Below are positions 1-8,009 of a DNA stretch of 10,269 nucleotides, in pieces; position 1 is the stretch's first letter, and each line of letters begins with the position of its first letter. The translations under genes and the position numbers were made by a program. The stretch comes from Pseudomonadota bacterium (GTDB lineage: Bacteria; Pseudomonadota; Gammaproteobacteria; Burkholderiales; Burkholderiaceae_B): the NCBI GenBank assembly GCA_021793875.1, contig JAJYRX010000037.1:1-10269 (forward strand), read 5' to 3'. Under the pieces are notes generated by a model. That model saw nothing but the letters and a program-made list of their open reading frames with translations. It had not been told where the DNA came from and ran no database searches.

Positions 1-1
1 T

Positions 2-565
<564 letters not shown>

Positions 566-574
566 GAACTTCGC

Positions 575-1429
575 ATGTGGCAATTATTGGATAGTGCATT
601 TTTAATGCTTGCCCAGGTAGGTGACACGACAACCATTGCTAGTGATGCTGCACTTGAACTTCAAGAGTTAGCTCAAATTACTGGTGTCGATGAAACACCT
701 GGGATGCTTAATTTTATTGAACAGAGTGATTTCGTTGGTAAAGGTCTATTTGCAATATTGGTATTGATGTCGCTTATTAGCTGGTACTTAATATTTGCAA
801 AGCTATTTGTAAATTATTCCGTTAGAGGTAGGTCAAAAAAATTCCTGCGAGAGTTCTGGGCAGCTAGTTCTCTGGAGCAGGTGGAAAATGAATTAACCAC
901 CCACGGAGCTTCAGAACCGTTTTCTCACCTTGCAAGTCACGCTATACATGCGCGTAATCATCATGTGAAATATGGAGCTTTAAAACTAGAGGAAAAAGGT
1001 TCAACCGCAGCTTTCGTCACACGCATAATGAGAAAAGTTATAGATGAAGAAACAGCCAAGCTGGAAAATGGCCTTACAGTATTAGCTTCTATAGGCTCTA
1101 CAGCACCTTTTGTTGGCTTATTTGGAACGGTGTGGGGTGTATATCATGCTTTGATCGGTATTGGCATGTCAGATGGTGTAACTGTTAACACCATAGCAGG
1201 TCCAGTTGGTGAAGCGCTAATAATGACAGGTCTAGGTCTTGCTGTTGCCATTCCGGCCGTGCTCGCATACAACGGCTTTGTACGATCCAACCGTGTTTAC
1301 CTTGCGCGACTGGACGCATTCGCTCATGATTTATTTACCTTTTTATCAACTGGTCAGCAAGTGGTAGATAGCAATGGTAAAGATGCAGTAAGGACTGTGC
1401 GCAGTGGCAGCTCTGTTCATATTGCGTAA
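575..1429 (+). CDS. exbB: ExbB, MotA/TolQ/ExbB-family proton channel subunit
   Basis: This is the main membrane subunit of the ExbB-ExbD motor, which uses proton flow to energise TonB. The 284-residue protein has the expected three-helix plan: a periplasmic N-terminal region, TM1 at about 57-79, a long cytoplasmic loop at about 82-168, TM2 at about 170-193 containing the signature STAPFVGLFGTVWGVYHAL, and TM3 at about 209-236 with GEALIMTGLGLAVAIPAVLAYN. The loop carries HGASEPFSHLASHAIHARNH and ETAKLENGLTVLA, which look like betaproteobacterial ExbB. The ATG is preceded by AGGAA at 564-568, overlapping the tonB stop region, so translation of the two genes is closely linked. The family alternatives are TolQ and MotA. 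The tonB and exbD neighbours and the loop sequence favour ExbB. The first 50 or so residues are variable and include a hydrophobic stretch, which could be a signal-like segment. Confidence 0.95.
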   Translation: MWQLLDSAFLMLAQVGDTTTIASDAALELQELAQITGVDETPGMLNFIEQSDFVGKGLFAILVLMSLISWYLIFAKLFVNYSVRGRSKKFLREFWAASSLEQVENELTTHGASEPFSHLASHAIHARNHHVKYGALKLEEKGSTAAFVTRIMRKVIDEETAKLENGLTVLASIGSTAPFVGLFGTVWGVYHALIGIGMSDGVTVNTIAGPVGEALIMTGLGLAVAIPAVLAYNGFVRSNRVYLARLDAFAHDLFTFLSTGQQVVDSNGKDAVRTVRSGSSVHIA

Positions 1430-1447
1430 CGATATCGGAGAAACCTA

Positions 1448-1870
1448 ATGTCATTTGGCAGCTTTGAAAGAGATCGCAGCGCTAGCAATACATTATCAGA
1501 AATCAATATGGTGCCGCTTATTGATGTAATGCTTGTGTTATTAGTAATTTTCATAATAACCGCACCGTTGCTTAGTCACTCTATTCAAATAAATGTTCCT
1601 AAAGCAACTACTCAACCAGTGGAGCAAGAGCCTGTTGTAATAGATGTTGCAATAGACGCTAATGGTCAAATGTTCTGGAATGAGGAGCCAATTTTGGAAG
1701 ATTCGTTGGCTGCTCGACTAGCGCAAGAGGCAAGTCACGACCCACAGCCTGAAGTGCGTATAAGAGCTGATCTAAATACACGCTATGAGGTTTTAGCCAA
1801 CGTAATGGGAAGTGCTAAAAATGCTGGTATTAAGCGAATTGGCTTTATAACAAGGCCTAAGGAGAACTAA
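1448..1870 (+). CDS. exbD: ExbD, biopolymer transport protein
   Basis: This is the small partner of ExbB. It has 140 residues, the usual family length. A short cytoplasmic N-terminus (about 1-20) is followed by a single transmembrane helix (about 21-43, INMVPLIDVMLVLLVIFII) and a periplasmic domain (about 50-140). Asp26 in the helix matches the proton-carrying aspartate known in E. coli ExbD (Asp25). The periplasmic part includes VRIRADLNTRYEVLANVMGSAKNAGI, typical of ExbD/TolR. The start ATG has GGAG at 1437-1440, 7 nt upstream. The gene lies 18 nt after exbB and closes the tonB-exbB-exbD unit. It ends with tandem stops TAA TAG (1868-1873) and faces the stop of phaG across 6 nt. TolR is the alternative family member; the context argues for ExbD. 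Confidence 0.94.
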   Translation: MSFGSFERDRSASNTLSEINMVPLIDVMLVLLVIFIITAPLLSHSIQINVPKATTQPVEQEPVVIDVAIDANGQMFWNEEPILEDSLAARLAQEASHDPQPEVRIRADLNTRYEVLANVMGSAKNAGIKRIGFITRPKEN

Positions 1871-1876
1871 TAGTTA

Positions 1877-2221
1877 TTAATCCGGGTCGCTGGGCCCGGC
1901 TCTTAGACTACGGTGCCGGAAACGCCTTTTTATTGCTGCCCTCATAAGGAGAATAGCGGTTACGGGTGAGCATATAACTAGTAGAACAGTAATTATGAAC
2001 GGATAAACCACCATTTTGCTGCTTAAGTAAGAGCCAAGTATTGCGTACGACATCAATAGGCAAAATACACCCATGGTGTTGCCCATTGTAGGTGCATGCA
2101 CTCTACTGTAAAAATTAATAAGTCGTAATAGCCCAATGGAGCCTATAAGGGTTACTAGGCCACTAATAATTAAGAATATTGCAGCGGGCACGGCAATCCA
2201 TAATGGTATTGTTTCAGTCAT
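1877..2221 (-). CDS. phaG: Mrp/Pha cation:proton antiporter subunit G
   Basis: This is the last gene of the Mrp operon: a 114-residue membrane protein with three hydrophobic segments (about 7-30, 39-63 and 71-91). The family signature is visible as GSIGLLRLINFYSRVHAPTMGNTMG and, near the end of the third helix, SPVTAILLMRAA. In known Mrp complexes the G subunit is one of the small accessory subunits needed for assembly and antiport. The C-terminal tail (about 94-114) is Arg-rich. The ATG has AGAGGA just upstream on the minus strand (2227-2232), overlapping the phaF stop codon and 9 nt from it. The coding sequence ends with tandem TAA TAA and converges on exbD. The name mnhG or mrpG would be equally valid. 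Confidence 0.93.
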   Translation of the reverse strand: MTETIPLWIAVPAAIFLIISGLVTLIGSIGLLRLINFYSRVHAPTMGNTMGVFCLLMSYAILGSYLSSKMVVYPFIITVLLVICSPVTAILLMRAAIKRRFRHRSLRAGPSDPD

Positions 2222-2230
2222 TTTTGTCCT

Positions 2231-2512
2231 CTATGGCTCAATTACTTCACCACGTACAAGGAATTTGGCCATTGCTACCGAACCAACAAACCCAAATAGC
2301 GCCAATAGCAGTGCTATATCAAAGTAAAGCTCAACACCGAATCTTATGCCTAAGGCTAGAAGAATCATAAGGCCATTTGCATACATGGTGTCCAGCGCTA
2401 GCAGTCTATCTGTAATGTCTGGGCCAATTAAGAGTCTTACAGCTGCAATAGCCAAGCCAATCGTAAAACATCCTAGGGCAAAGTTAGCTGACCAATAAAT
2501 AACCTGGTTCAT
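2231..2512 (-). CDS. phaF: Mrp/Pha cation:proton antiporter subunit F
   Basis: This is a small, 93-residue, three-helix membrane subunit of the antiporter, with hydrophobic segments at about 5-27, 37-54 and 62-84. The conserved RLLIGPDITDRLLALDTM block after the first helix is the MrpF/MnhF hallmark. Its start overlaps the phaE stop by 4 nt (ATGA). A good GGAG sits 8 nt upstream of the ATG on the minus strand (2521-2524), so it can initiate both by coupling and on its own. The length and motif match the family with nothing missing. Confidence 0.94.
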   Translation of the reverse strand: MNQVIYWSANFALGCFTIGLAIAAVRLLIGPDITDRLLALDTMYANGLMILLALGIRFGVELYFDIALLLALFGFVGSVAMAKFLVRGEVIEP

Positions 2513-2997
2513 TCGAAGATCTCCAGTAAAGGTCGTTCATACCTATATTGAACTGTGTGTCGCCAGGCAGCCTCATCTTTTAAATCTAAAACATGTAGGG
2601 TAAGTATATTTTCATCTTCAGAGTAATCAGACCATACCGTGCCTGGAGTATAAGTAATAATGCATGAAAGGGCTGCAAGTGCGTGTGGGTCTTTCATCTT
2701 AAGTGGTATTTTCAGGAATCCTGGTGTAGCACCGCTGCGCGAGCCTAGTAATATTAACTTTCCTACCTGATAGTTTGATTTGGTTATATCTACTGCTACG
2801 TTCCATATTAGTTTAAGAGATACTAGTGGCTTTTTAGGGTATGCGTAAAGGGGGCGCAGCCATCTGGCAAGCCATGTAAGTGTATAGGCTATTATCAAGC
2901 CCATAACTAGATCACCAGCTGTATTACCCTTGTTAAGTAGTAGCCAGCACACTAATAGGAATAACGGCAATATTTGACGCTGTATCAAATGTCTCAT
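2509..2997 (-). CDS. phaE: Mrp/Pha cation:proton antiporter subunit E
   Basis: This is the 162-residue MrpE/MnhE subunit. The N-terminal third has two hydrophobic segments (about 8-22 and 27-46), followed by a hydrophilic, mostly cytoplasmic C-terminal domain. The family markers are AALSCIITYTPGTVWSDYSED (read in two parts at about 108-128) and the following HVLDLKDEAAW. E subunits are required for full antiport activity in characterised Mrp systems, where loss of E impairs assembly. The ATG overlaps the phaD stop by 4 nt (ATGA), and no convincing Shine-Dalgarno is visible, so translation is probably coupled to phaD. It ends in TGA overlapping the phaF start. Confidence 0.93.
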   Translation of the reverse strand: MRHLIQRQILPLFLLVCWLLLNKGNTAGDLVMGLIIAYTLTWLARWLRPLYAYPKKPLVSLKLIWNVAVDITKSNYQVGKLILLGSRSGATPGFLKIPLKMKDPHALAALSCIITYTPGTVWSDYSEDENILTLHVLDLKDEAAWRHTVQYRYERPLLEIFE

Positions 2998-4628
2998 GGA
3001 TTTATACCGTACGTAGTACCGCGCATAGGGTTTTGTTTTAAAACAGCATTTACATAAGTTGCTGGGTTATCAAGATACTGGGCTGTGTCATGCATAAACT
3101 GCATAATTGGACCTGCCCATATAGTTAGGATCATGCATATTAATATCAATAAGGCTACTGGTCCTGCCTCGATTATTCTTAGTCGTGGAGTCACGGAGTC
3201 GTCCTGACTCCAGAAAAGCCTTATTCCACTACGACACAAAGCAATAAGTCCTGCAAATCCAGATGTAAGTACAGTTGCAACAAACACCCACGCATGTAAG
3301 CCTGGAAGGTTACCTGAAGAAGTCTTTAAAGCAGCAGATAGCAAAGAGAATTTTGCTACAAACCCTGCTAGTGGTGGTAGGCCAATTATTAGTAGTGCAC
3401 ATGCAAAAAATGACATACCAAGAAAGGCCATAACGCCTGGTATTGCAATACCTATTACGTCATCGGTATCGGGCTCTTCTGGGTCGTCTAGATCAAATAG
3501 CTCTTGGCTTGCGGCCAGAACGTCTCCGCCGAATGGCTGTGTGCGGTTTATCATGTCAAGTAACATGAATAAAGCACCTAAGGCGAAAACAGAAACTATC
3601 ATGTAGAACAGTGCTGGCCCGGTAAGAAGTACGCCTGGCATACCTAGAGCTGCCAGTAGTAACCCCGAAGACATAATAATTCCAAAACCCGCTTGTCGCT
3701 CTACCTGAGCTGCAGCGAGAATTCCAATAGAGGCGAACACAAGTGTTGCTATACCAGCAGCAAACATCCACTCACCGCTGAATGCAGCAGGGGCCCCACT
3801 TGGTACAAGTAATGATCCTATGCGTAATAGAGCATATATTCCCACTTTGGTCATAATTGCAAACATGCCGGCAACAGGTGGGCATGCATTAGCATACGTT
3901 GATGGTAGCCAAAAGTTCAGAGGCCACGCTGCTCCTTTAATGAGAAAGGCTATACCGAGTAGAGCAGCACCAGCTTCAAATATGTGTCTGTCTGCAACGT
4001 CAAGGTTGCCCGCACGTACTGCTAGATCGGCCATGTTCAAAGTGCCTGTAAGGGCATAAATTATGGCAAGTGCCAGCAGCAATAGAAACGATGCAACTAA
4101 ATTTACAGCAATATAGTGTAGTCCGGCTGATACTCTTGCTCTGCCAGAACCATGTAGCATAAGGCCATATGATGCAACTAGTAAAACCTCGAAAAATACA
4201 AATAAATTAAATAGATCACCGGTAAGGAAGGCACCATTAAGACCCATCATCAAAAATTGAAACAAAGGGTGATAGTGGACTCCGCGCCTATCCCATTTAG
4301 CAACCGAATATATCCAGGTAGTAGCTCCAAGAACTGCTGTAAGCAGCAACATTATCACAGCTAAATAATCTACTACGGCTACGATTCCAAATGGCGCAGG
4401 CCAGTCGCCTAACAAATAAACTCCTACTCCAGCTGCCCATGGGCTATTGCCAGAGTTGGTTACCATATTGAAAAGCAAGATTGCCACATATATTTGAGCT
4501 GCTATGGATACAATGCTTAAAAACAATCTGCTTTTACGCCGTGCGTCACCTAGCAACAGCATAATGGCACCGGCCATCAATGGAATGGCTACAGGCAATA
4601 TAGGTAAATGCGTAAATATAGACGTCAC
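2994..4628 (-). CDS. phaD: Mrp/Pha cation:proton antiporter subunit D (NuoM/NuoN-like)
   Basis: This is a large 544-residue polytopic membrane protein homologous to the proton-pumping subunits of respiratory complex I and essential for antiport. Visible landmarks are NLFVFFEVLL with Glu147, FLIKGAAWPLNFWLPSTYA with Lys231, PPVAGMFAIMTKVGIYALLRI with Lys261, and GLPPLAGFVAKFSLL with Lys426. The glutamate and lysines are the charged in-membrane residues expected on the proton path (assignment by motif, not alignment). A strongly acidic loop (about 379-390, DLDDPEEPDTDD) precedes the late helices. Similar acidic loops occur in proteobacterial PhaD. The start is GTG at 4628-4626, overlapping the phaC TGA by 4 nt (GTGA), and a GGAG lies 8 nt upstream (4637-4640), supporting this non-ATG start. 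It ends overlapping the phaE ATG. Confidence 0.95.
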   Translation of the reverse strand: MTSIFTHLPILPVAIPLMAGAIMLLLGDARRKSRLFLSIVSIAAQIYVAILLFNMVTNSGNSPWAAGVGVYLLGDWPAPFGIVAVVDYLAVIMLLLTAVLGATTWIYSVAKWDRRGVHYHPLFQFLMMGLNGAFLTGDLFNLFVFFEVLLVASYGLMLHGSGRARVSAGLHYIAVNLVASFLLLLALAIIYALTGTLNMADLAVRAGNLDVADRHIFEAGAALLGIAFLIKGAAWPLNFWLPSTYANACPPVAGMFAIMTKVGIYALLRIGSLLVPSGAPAAFSGEWMFAAGIATLVFASIGILAAAQVERQAGFGIIMSSGLLLAALGMPGVLLTGPALFYMIVSVFALGALFMLLDMINRTQPFGGDVLAASQELFDLDDPEEPDTDDVIGIAIPGVMAFLGMSFFACALLIIGLPPLAGFVAKFSLLSAALKTSSGNLPGLHAWVFVATVLTSGFAGLIALCRSGIRLFWSQDDSVTPRLRIIEAGPVALLILICMILTIWAGPIMQFMHDTAQYLDNPATYVNAVLKQNPMRGTTYGINP

Positions 4629-4969
4629 TGGTCAGGCTCCACACCATCTGCATGGTCGGTGCCGGTTAGGCCGCGTGATGCTAGTAAAACCACTAGAAAT
4701 AACGCGGTTGTCGCAAACCCTATTACTATGGCTGTAAGCACAAGAGCCTGGGGTAGAGGGTCGGCGTATTGGTTAGGGTCTGTGGCTAACGCCTCTTTAA
4801 TTACTGGAGGGGCACCTAGTTTTATGCGACCTGCACCAAAAATAAACAAATTGACCGCATAAGAAACCAGTGATAGGCCCATTATCACCTGAAAAGTCCG
4901 GGGCCTTAATATTAGCCATACCCCAGATCCAGTCAAAACTCCTATTGCTAGCGCTAGTATTAATTCCAT
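4625..4969 (-). CDS. phaC: Mrp/Pha cation:proton antiporter subunit C (NuoK-like)
   Basis: This 114-residue protein with three transmembrane segments (about 2-20, 26-47 and 74-97) resembles complex I subunit NuoK. The motif YADPLPQALVLTAIVIGFATTALFLV (about 68-93, cited from its key residues) is diagnostic for MrpC/MnhC, as is the GAPP segment before it. The soluble tail is acidic. It starts with ATG 5 nt after the phaA stop. I see no good Shine-Dalgarno at the usual distance, so coupling to phaA translation is likely. Its TGA overlaps the phaD GTG. Here the symbol phaC means the cation antiporter subunit, not polyhydroxyalkanoate synthase. Confidence 0.94.
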   Translation of the reverse strand: MELILALAIGVLTGSGVWLILRPRTFQVIMGLSLVSYAVNLFIFGAGRIKLGAPPVIKEALATDPNQYADPLPQALVLTAIVIGFATTALFLVVLLASRGLTGTDHADGVEPDQ

Positions 4970-4974
4970 AATTA

Positions 4975-7887
4975 CTAATCGTCCGAATTCTTAGCAGTGG
5001 TTGTTGCTGGCAACCTGTACAGTCGAAGTGATTGGTGAGCCAGAGCCACCAACATAAGTACAGATGCTCCAACCACCAGCATGTATACACCTATATCAAA
5101 TAGCAATACGCTAGATAGCTCTATTTGTCCTAACAAAGGCATAGCCAGAATTATTGTTTGTGCTGCCAAGAATGGCTTGGAAACCAGCCACACAACCATT
5201 GCTGCAGTGCCAGCACATATTAAGCCCAATGCTACCCAGTTCTGAGGATGTATACGCGGGCGGGCTTCTACCCATATAACCCCACCTACTATGTATTGCA
5301 ATATGAGAGCAGTAGCAAAAATCAGGCCACCAATAAAGCCCCCACCAGGTAGATTATGTCCGCGCAGAAGGAAGTATATGGATATTAGTACCGCTATGGG
5401 TAATATAAGTCGCGACAGGACTGCTGGTATACGCATCACTCCTTCTGGTACCAGGGTGTTTGGATCAGTCTCTGCAAATTTCCCTGCCAAAGCGTAGCGC
5501 GGCACACTAGTAAGTTGTGGTGCTGGTTTTTGTAGAACTTCTGCAGGTGGTCTGAACCGACGTAGTAAAGCAAAAACAGTAAGTGCAACTATACCAAGTA
5601 CAGTTATTTCTCCAAGCGTATCAAATGCTCTGAAGTCGACCAAAATAACGTTAACGACGTTTGCTCCTCCTCCTAGGGGTAGGGACTTCTCAACAAAGAA
5701 TGAAGAAATTCCACCAGGATGAGAGCGTGTAAGAAGAGCGTAAGATATGGCTGTAATACCAACCCCAGCCATAATAGATACTATAAGGTCACGAGAGCGA
5801 CGCGTAAATACTCTGGCTGAAGATAGTAATGCAGGCTCTTCTTCTACCAGCCGTCTGGGTAACCATCTTAACCCGAGAAGAATAAGTACTAAGGTAACAA
5901 CCTCAACGGTTAATTGCGTAAGAGCAAGGTCAGGTGAGGACAGCCACGCAAATGTCAGGCTGGTAGCAAGCCCAGCACCACCAGATAATAATAAGGCACG
6001 TGGTCTGTGATACTTGGCTTGATGAGCGGTACCAATTGCACATGCAGCACCGGTTATCCAAAGTAATGCAAAAAACGGGCTGATAGGAGTTACATTGGCA
6101 ATTTTGAACCATCCGCCGTTAAGCAACGGCCAAGCTGCTACTAACATAGAACACACAACTATTAATAATAGTTGTATTTGCAGGCGGTATGATCGCAATA
6201 CGCTGTATAGGGCTAGGCTTGCTGCATCTACTGCTTCCATTAGCCACTCAAACGATTTGCGACCATCTAGCTTGTATATTATTGGCGTAAAACCATGTCT
6301 GTCGGTGTAATAACGATGTAATGCCCAAGTAAGTATGAGCCCGCCTATTAAAGCTATAGTGCTCATTACAAGTGGAAGATTTATACCATGCCATATACGC
6401 AAGTCGTAGTGTGGCAGATTTCCATGCAAAATTGAATTGCCAGCATTTTCTAATATTGGGCCAACAGTAACGCTAGGTAGTACTCCAACAAGTAGACAGG
6501 CCATTACTAGAACAGCGCTTGGTATAAGCATTAAACGGGGTGGCTCATGCGGTGTGCGAGGCAGGTTAGTGGCCGGTGGGCCAAAAAACACTTGAACTAT
6601 AAACCTGGCCGAGTAGGCAACGCTCAATGTTGTAGCTAAAACAGCAGCTATAGGCAAAAAGTATGTGCTAAATGTTTGCCCGGATACAAATAGTATTTCG
6701 GCAAAAAACATTTCTTTTGATAGGAACCCATTTAGTAGGGGCACCCCAGCCATAGATGCAGCTGCAACAATTGCTAAAGTGGCCGTTATTGGCATGTTTT
6801 TATATAGACCCGACAACCTGCTCATATCCCGTGTGCCACTTTCATGATCTACTATACCTGCAGCCATAAATAATGATGCCTTGAAAGTGGCATGATTTAT
6901 CATGTGAAACAGAGCTGCAATAAGCCCTATTTTGGTATTCATGCCCAGTAATAGGGTTATAAGGCCCAAGTGACTTATAGTTGAGTATGCAAGCAAGCCT
7001 TTTGTATCTTGCTGGAAGGTGGCCGCATACGCTCCCAAAACTAATGATATAAGTCCGGCACCTCCAATAATCCATGACCACTCAGGGGTAGATGCCAGTA
7101 CAGGCCAGAAACGTGCCATTAAAAACACGCCTGCTTTTACCATGGTGGCGGAATGTAGGTATGCGGATACAGGTGTGGGCGCCGCCATGGCGTTAGGAAG
7201 CCATACATGAAAAGGAAATTGAGCGCTTTTTGTTAACACACCCAAGGCAAATAGTACTAAAATGGTTCTGTATTGAGGGTGGGTGCGTATAAGATCTCCT
7301 GATCCAAGTACCTCGCTTAGGTTATAGCTGCCAACAATATGGCCAACTATTAACATAGCGGCCAAAAGGCAAAGGCCACCACCACCCGTTATTATTAACG
7401 ACATACGAGCACCACGCCTTGCATCAAGGCGATGATGCCAGTAGGCTATCAGCATGAATGAAGACAAGCTGGTTAATTCCCAAAACACTACTAGCTGTAT
7501 TATGTTGCCGGACAACACAACTCCTAGCATGGAGCCCATGAATGCAAGCAAAAAAGAAAAAAAGCGTGGTACTGGGTCTTTGGGCGACATATAGTAGCGT
7601 GCATACAACACTATTAATCCGCCCATAATAGTAATCAATAGTGCAAACAGCCATGAGTACCCATCTAAACGTATTGAAAAATCAACACCAGCAGAAGGTA
7701 TCCAGGGTATTGATACTGTCAGCGTCTGACCCTGATGCATTATGGGGTATTGAATGGCAACAATGAATGCGCAGCTAATGGCAATTGCACCAGCAAGCCA
7801 TGCCTCAAGGTTTCTGGCATTAGAGGGTAGTAAAGCAGCCACAACGCTGCCTACAAATGGAAGAATTATTAAAAGGTATATAAACAT
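4975..7887 (-). CDS. phaAB: Mrp/Pha cation:proton antiporter fused A-B subunit
   Basis: This is the largest antiporter subunit, about 970 residues, with A and B fused as in group-2 Mrp operons. Residues about 1-520 form the NuoL/ND5-like antiporter core, with FWELTS (Glu137), LTKSAQFPFHVWLPNAMAA (Lys220) and HSATMVKAG (Lys251). Residues about 570-780 are the MrpA-specific region, with DLALTQLTVEVVTLVL (Glu662) and VDFRAFDTLGEITVLG (about 751-765). Residues about 818-950 are the MrpB-like domain, marked by LLRGHNLPGGGFIGGLIFA. The fusion explains why no separate phaB is present. Start choice: ATG at 7887 is used here; a TTG at 7890 immediately before it is in frame. Neither has a Shine-Dalgarno, since the upstream leader is pyrimidine-rich. 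The frame is intact throughout, and the stop is TAG, 5 nt before phaC. The first gene of the operon, it is transcribed away from hemN. Confidence 0.95.
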   Translation of the reverse strand: MFIYLLIILPFVGSVVAALLPSNARNLEAWLAGAIAISCAFIVAIQYPIMHQGQTLTVSIPWIPSAGVDFSIRLDGYSWLFALLITIMGGLIVLYARYYMSPKDPVPRFFSFLLAFMGSMLGVVLSGNIIQLVVFWELTSLSSFMLIAYWHHRLDARRGARMSLIITGGGGLCLLAAMLIVGHIVGSYNLSEVLGSGDLIRTHPQYRTILVLFALGVLTKSAQFPFHVWLPNAMAAPTPVSAYLHSATMVKAGVFLMARFWPVLASTPEWSWIIGGAGLISLVLGAYAATFQQDTKGLLAYSTISHLGLITLLLGMNTKIGLIAALFHMINHATFKASLFMAAGIVDHESGTRDMSRLSGLYKNMPITATLAIVAAASMAGVPLLNGFLSKEMFFAEILFVSGQTFSTYFLPIAAVLATTLSVAYSARFIVQVFFGPPATNLPRTPHEPPRLMLIPSAVLVMACLLVGVLPSVTVGPILENAGNSILHGNLPHYDLRIWHGINLPLVMSTIALIGGLILTWALHRYYTDRHGFTPIIYKLDGRKSFEWLMEAVDAASLALYSVLRSYRLQIQLLLIVVCSMLVAAWPLLNGGWFKIANVTPISPFFALLWITGAACAIGTAHQAKYHRPRALLLSGGAGLATSLTFAWLSSPDLALTQLTVEVVTLVLILLGLRWLPRRLVEEEPALLSSARVFTRRSRDLIVSIMAGVGITAISYALLTRSHPGGISSFFVEKSLPLGGGANVVNVILVDFRAFDTLGEITVLGIVALTVFALLRRFRPPAEVLQKPAPQLTSVPRYALAGKFAETDPNTLVPEGVMRIPAVLSRLILPIAVLISIYFLLRGHNLPGGGFIGGLIFATALILQYIVGGVIWVEARPRIHPQNWVALGLICAGTAAMVVWLVSKPFLAAQTIILAMPLLGQIELSSVLLFDIGVYMLVVGASVLMLVALAHQSLRLYRLPATTTAKNSDD

Positions 7888-8006
7888 CAAGCGCAGGGCA
7901 GGGGATTTATGTTACAGCAAAGAATAAGGCATTCCTTAATGATACGATACGGTTACACGGTGTATGATGCTGCACTATTTTAAAAGATTTGTACGGAGTA
8001 GTTTCT
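7888..8006. promoter_or_regulatory. Divergent intergenic spacer between Mrp operon and hemN, with two short dyads
   Basis: This 119-bp AT-rich spacer must hold control signals for both the leftward Mrp operon and rightward hemN. It contains an inverted repeat TAAGG-CATT-CCTTA (7925-7938) and a second one, TACAC-G-GTGTA (7954-7964). Between them is a direct repeat GATAC GATAC (7941-7950). TATGAT at 7963-7968 resembles a -10 hexamer for hemN, but no matching -35 is visible. I found no FNR-type TTGAT-N4-ATCAA site, although hemN genes are often FNR/Anr-controlled. The regulatory role is inferred from position only. Confidence 0.4.
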
Positions 8007-8009
8007 TTG
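7995..8009 (+). promoter_or_regulatory. Ribosome binding site deciding the hemN TTG start
   Basis: GGAG at 7995-7998 lies 8 nt before TTG at 8007. This is the same spacing seen at phaD and phaF in this window. The TTG further upstream at 7989 has no comparable site, so 8007 is the better start for hemN. Confidence 0.7.

Noticed and set aside
1882..1934. A rho-independent terminator for exbD: CCGGG/CCCGG at 1882-1899, or GGTG/CGCC followed by TTTTTATT at 1911-1934
   Set aside because: The first hairpin has no T run. The second has only a 4-bp stem with a G-T pair. Both lie in phaG coding sequence, so neither is convincing.
3185..3212. Inverted repeat GGAGTC-GTCCT-GACTCC, with an adjacent extra GGAGTC, inside phaD
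   Set aside because: It is short, lies in coding sequence, has no T run, and sits mid-gene where termination would not make sense. Likely chance.
3820..4059. Plus-strand open frames opposite the Mrp operon (such as 3820-4059, 4504-4737, 5747-6010 and 6095-6310)
   Set aside because: They are antisense shadows of the strongly supported minus-strand antiporter genes and show no recognisable motif.
1877..7887. Complex I (nuo) genes
   Set aside because: The large subunits resemble NuoL, NuoM and NuoK, but the gene order and the small E, F and G subunits, with their family motifs, identify an Mrp antiporter.
7936..7950. FNR or Fur box in the hemN upstream region (TTAATGATACGATAC)
   Set aside because: The right half does not match the FNR half site, and only fragments resemble Fur hexamers.
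7940..7968. A sigma-70 promoter for hemN using TATGAT at 7963-7968
   Set aside because: The -10 match is fair, but no acceptable -35 occurs 16-18 nt upstream, so it is mentioned only within the spacer entry.
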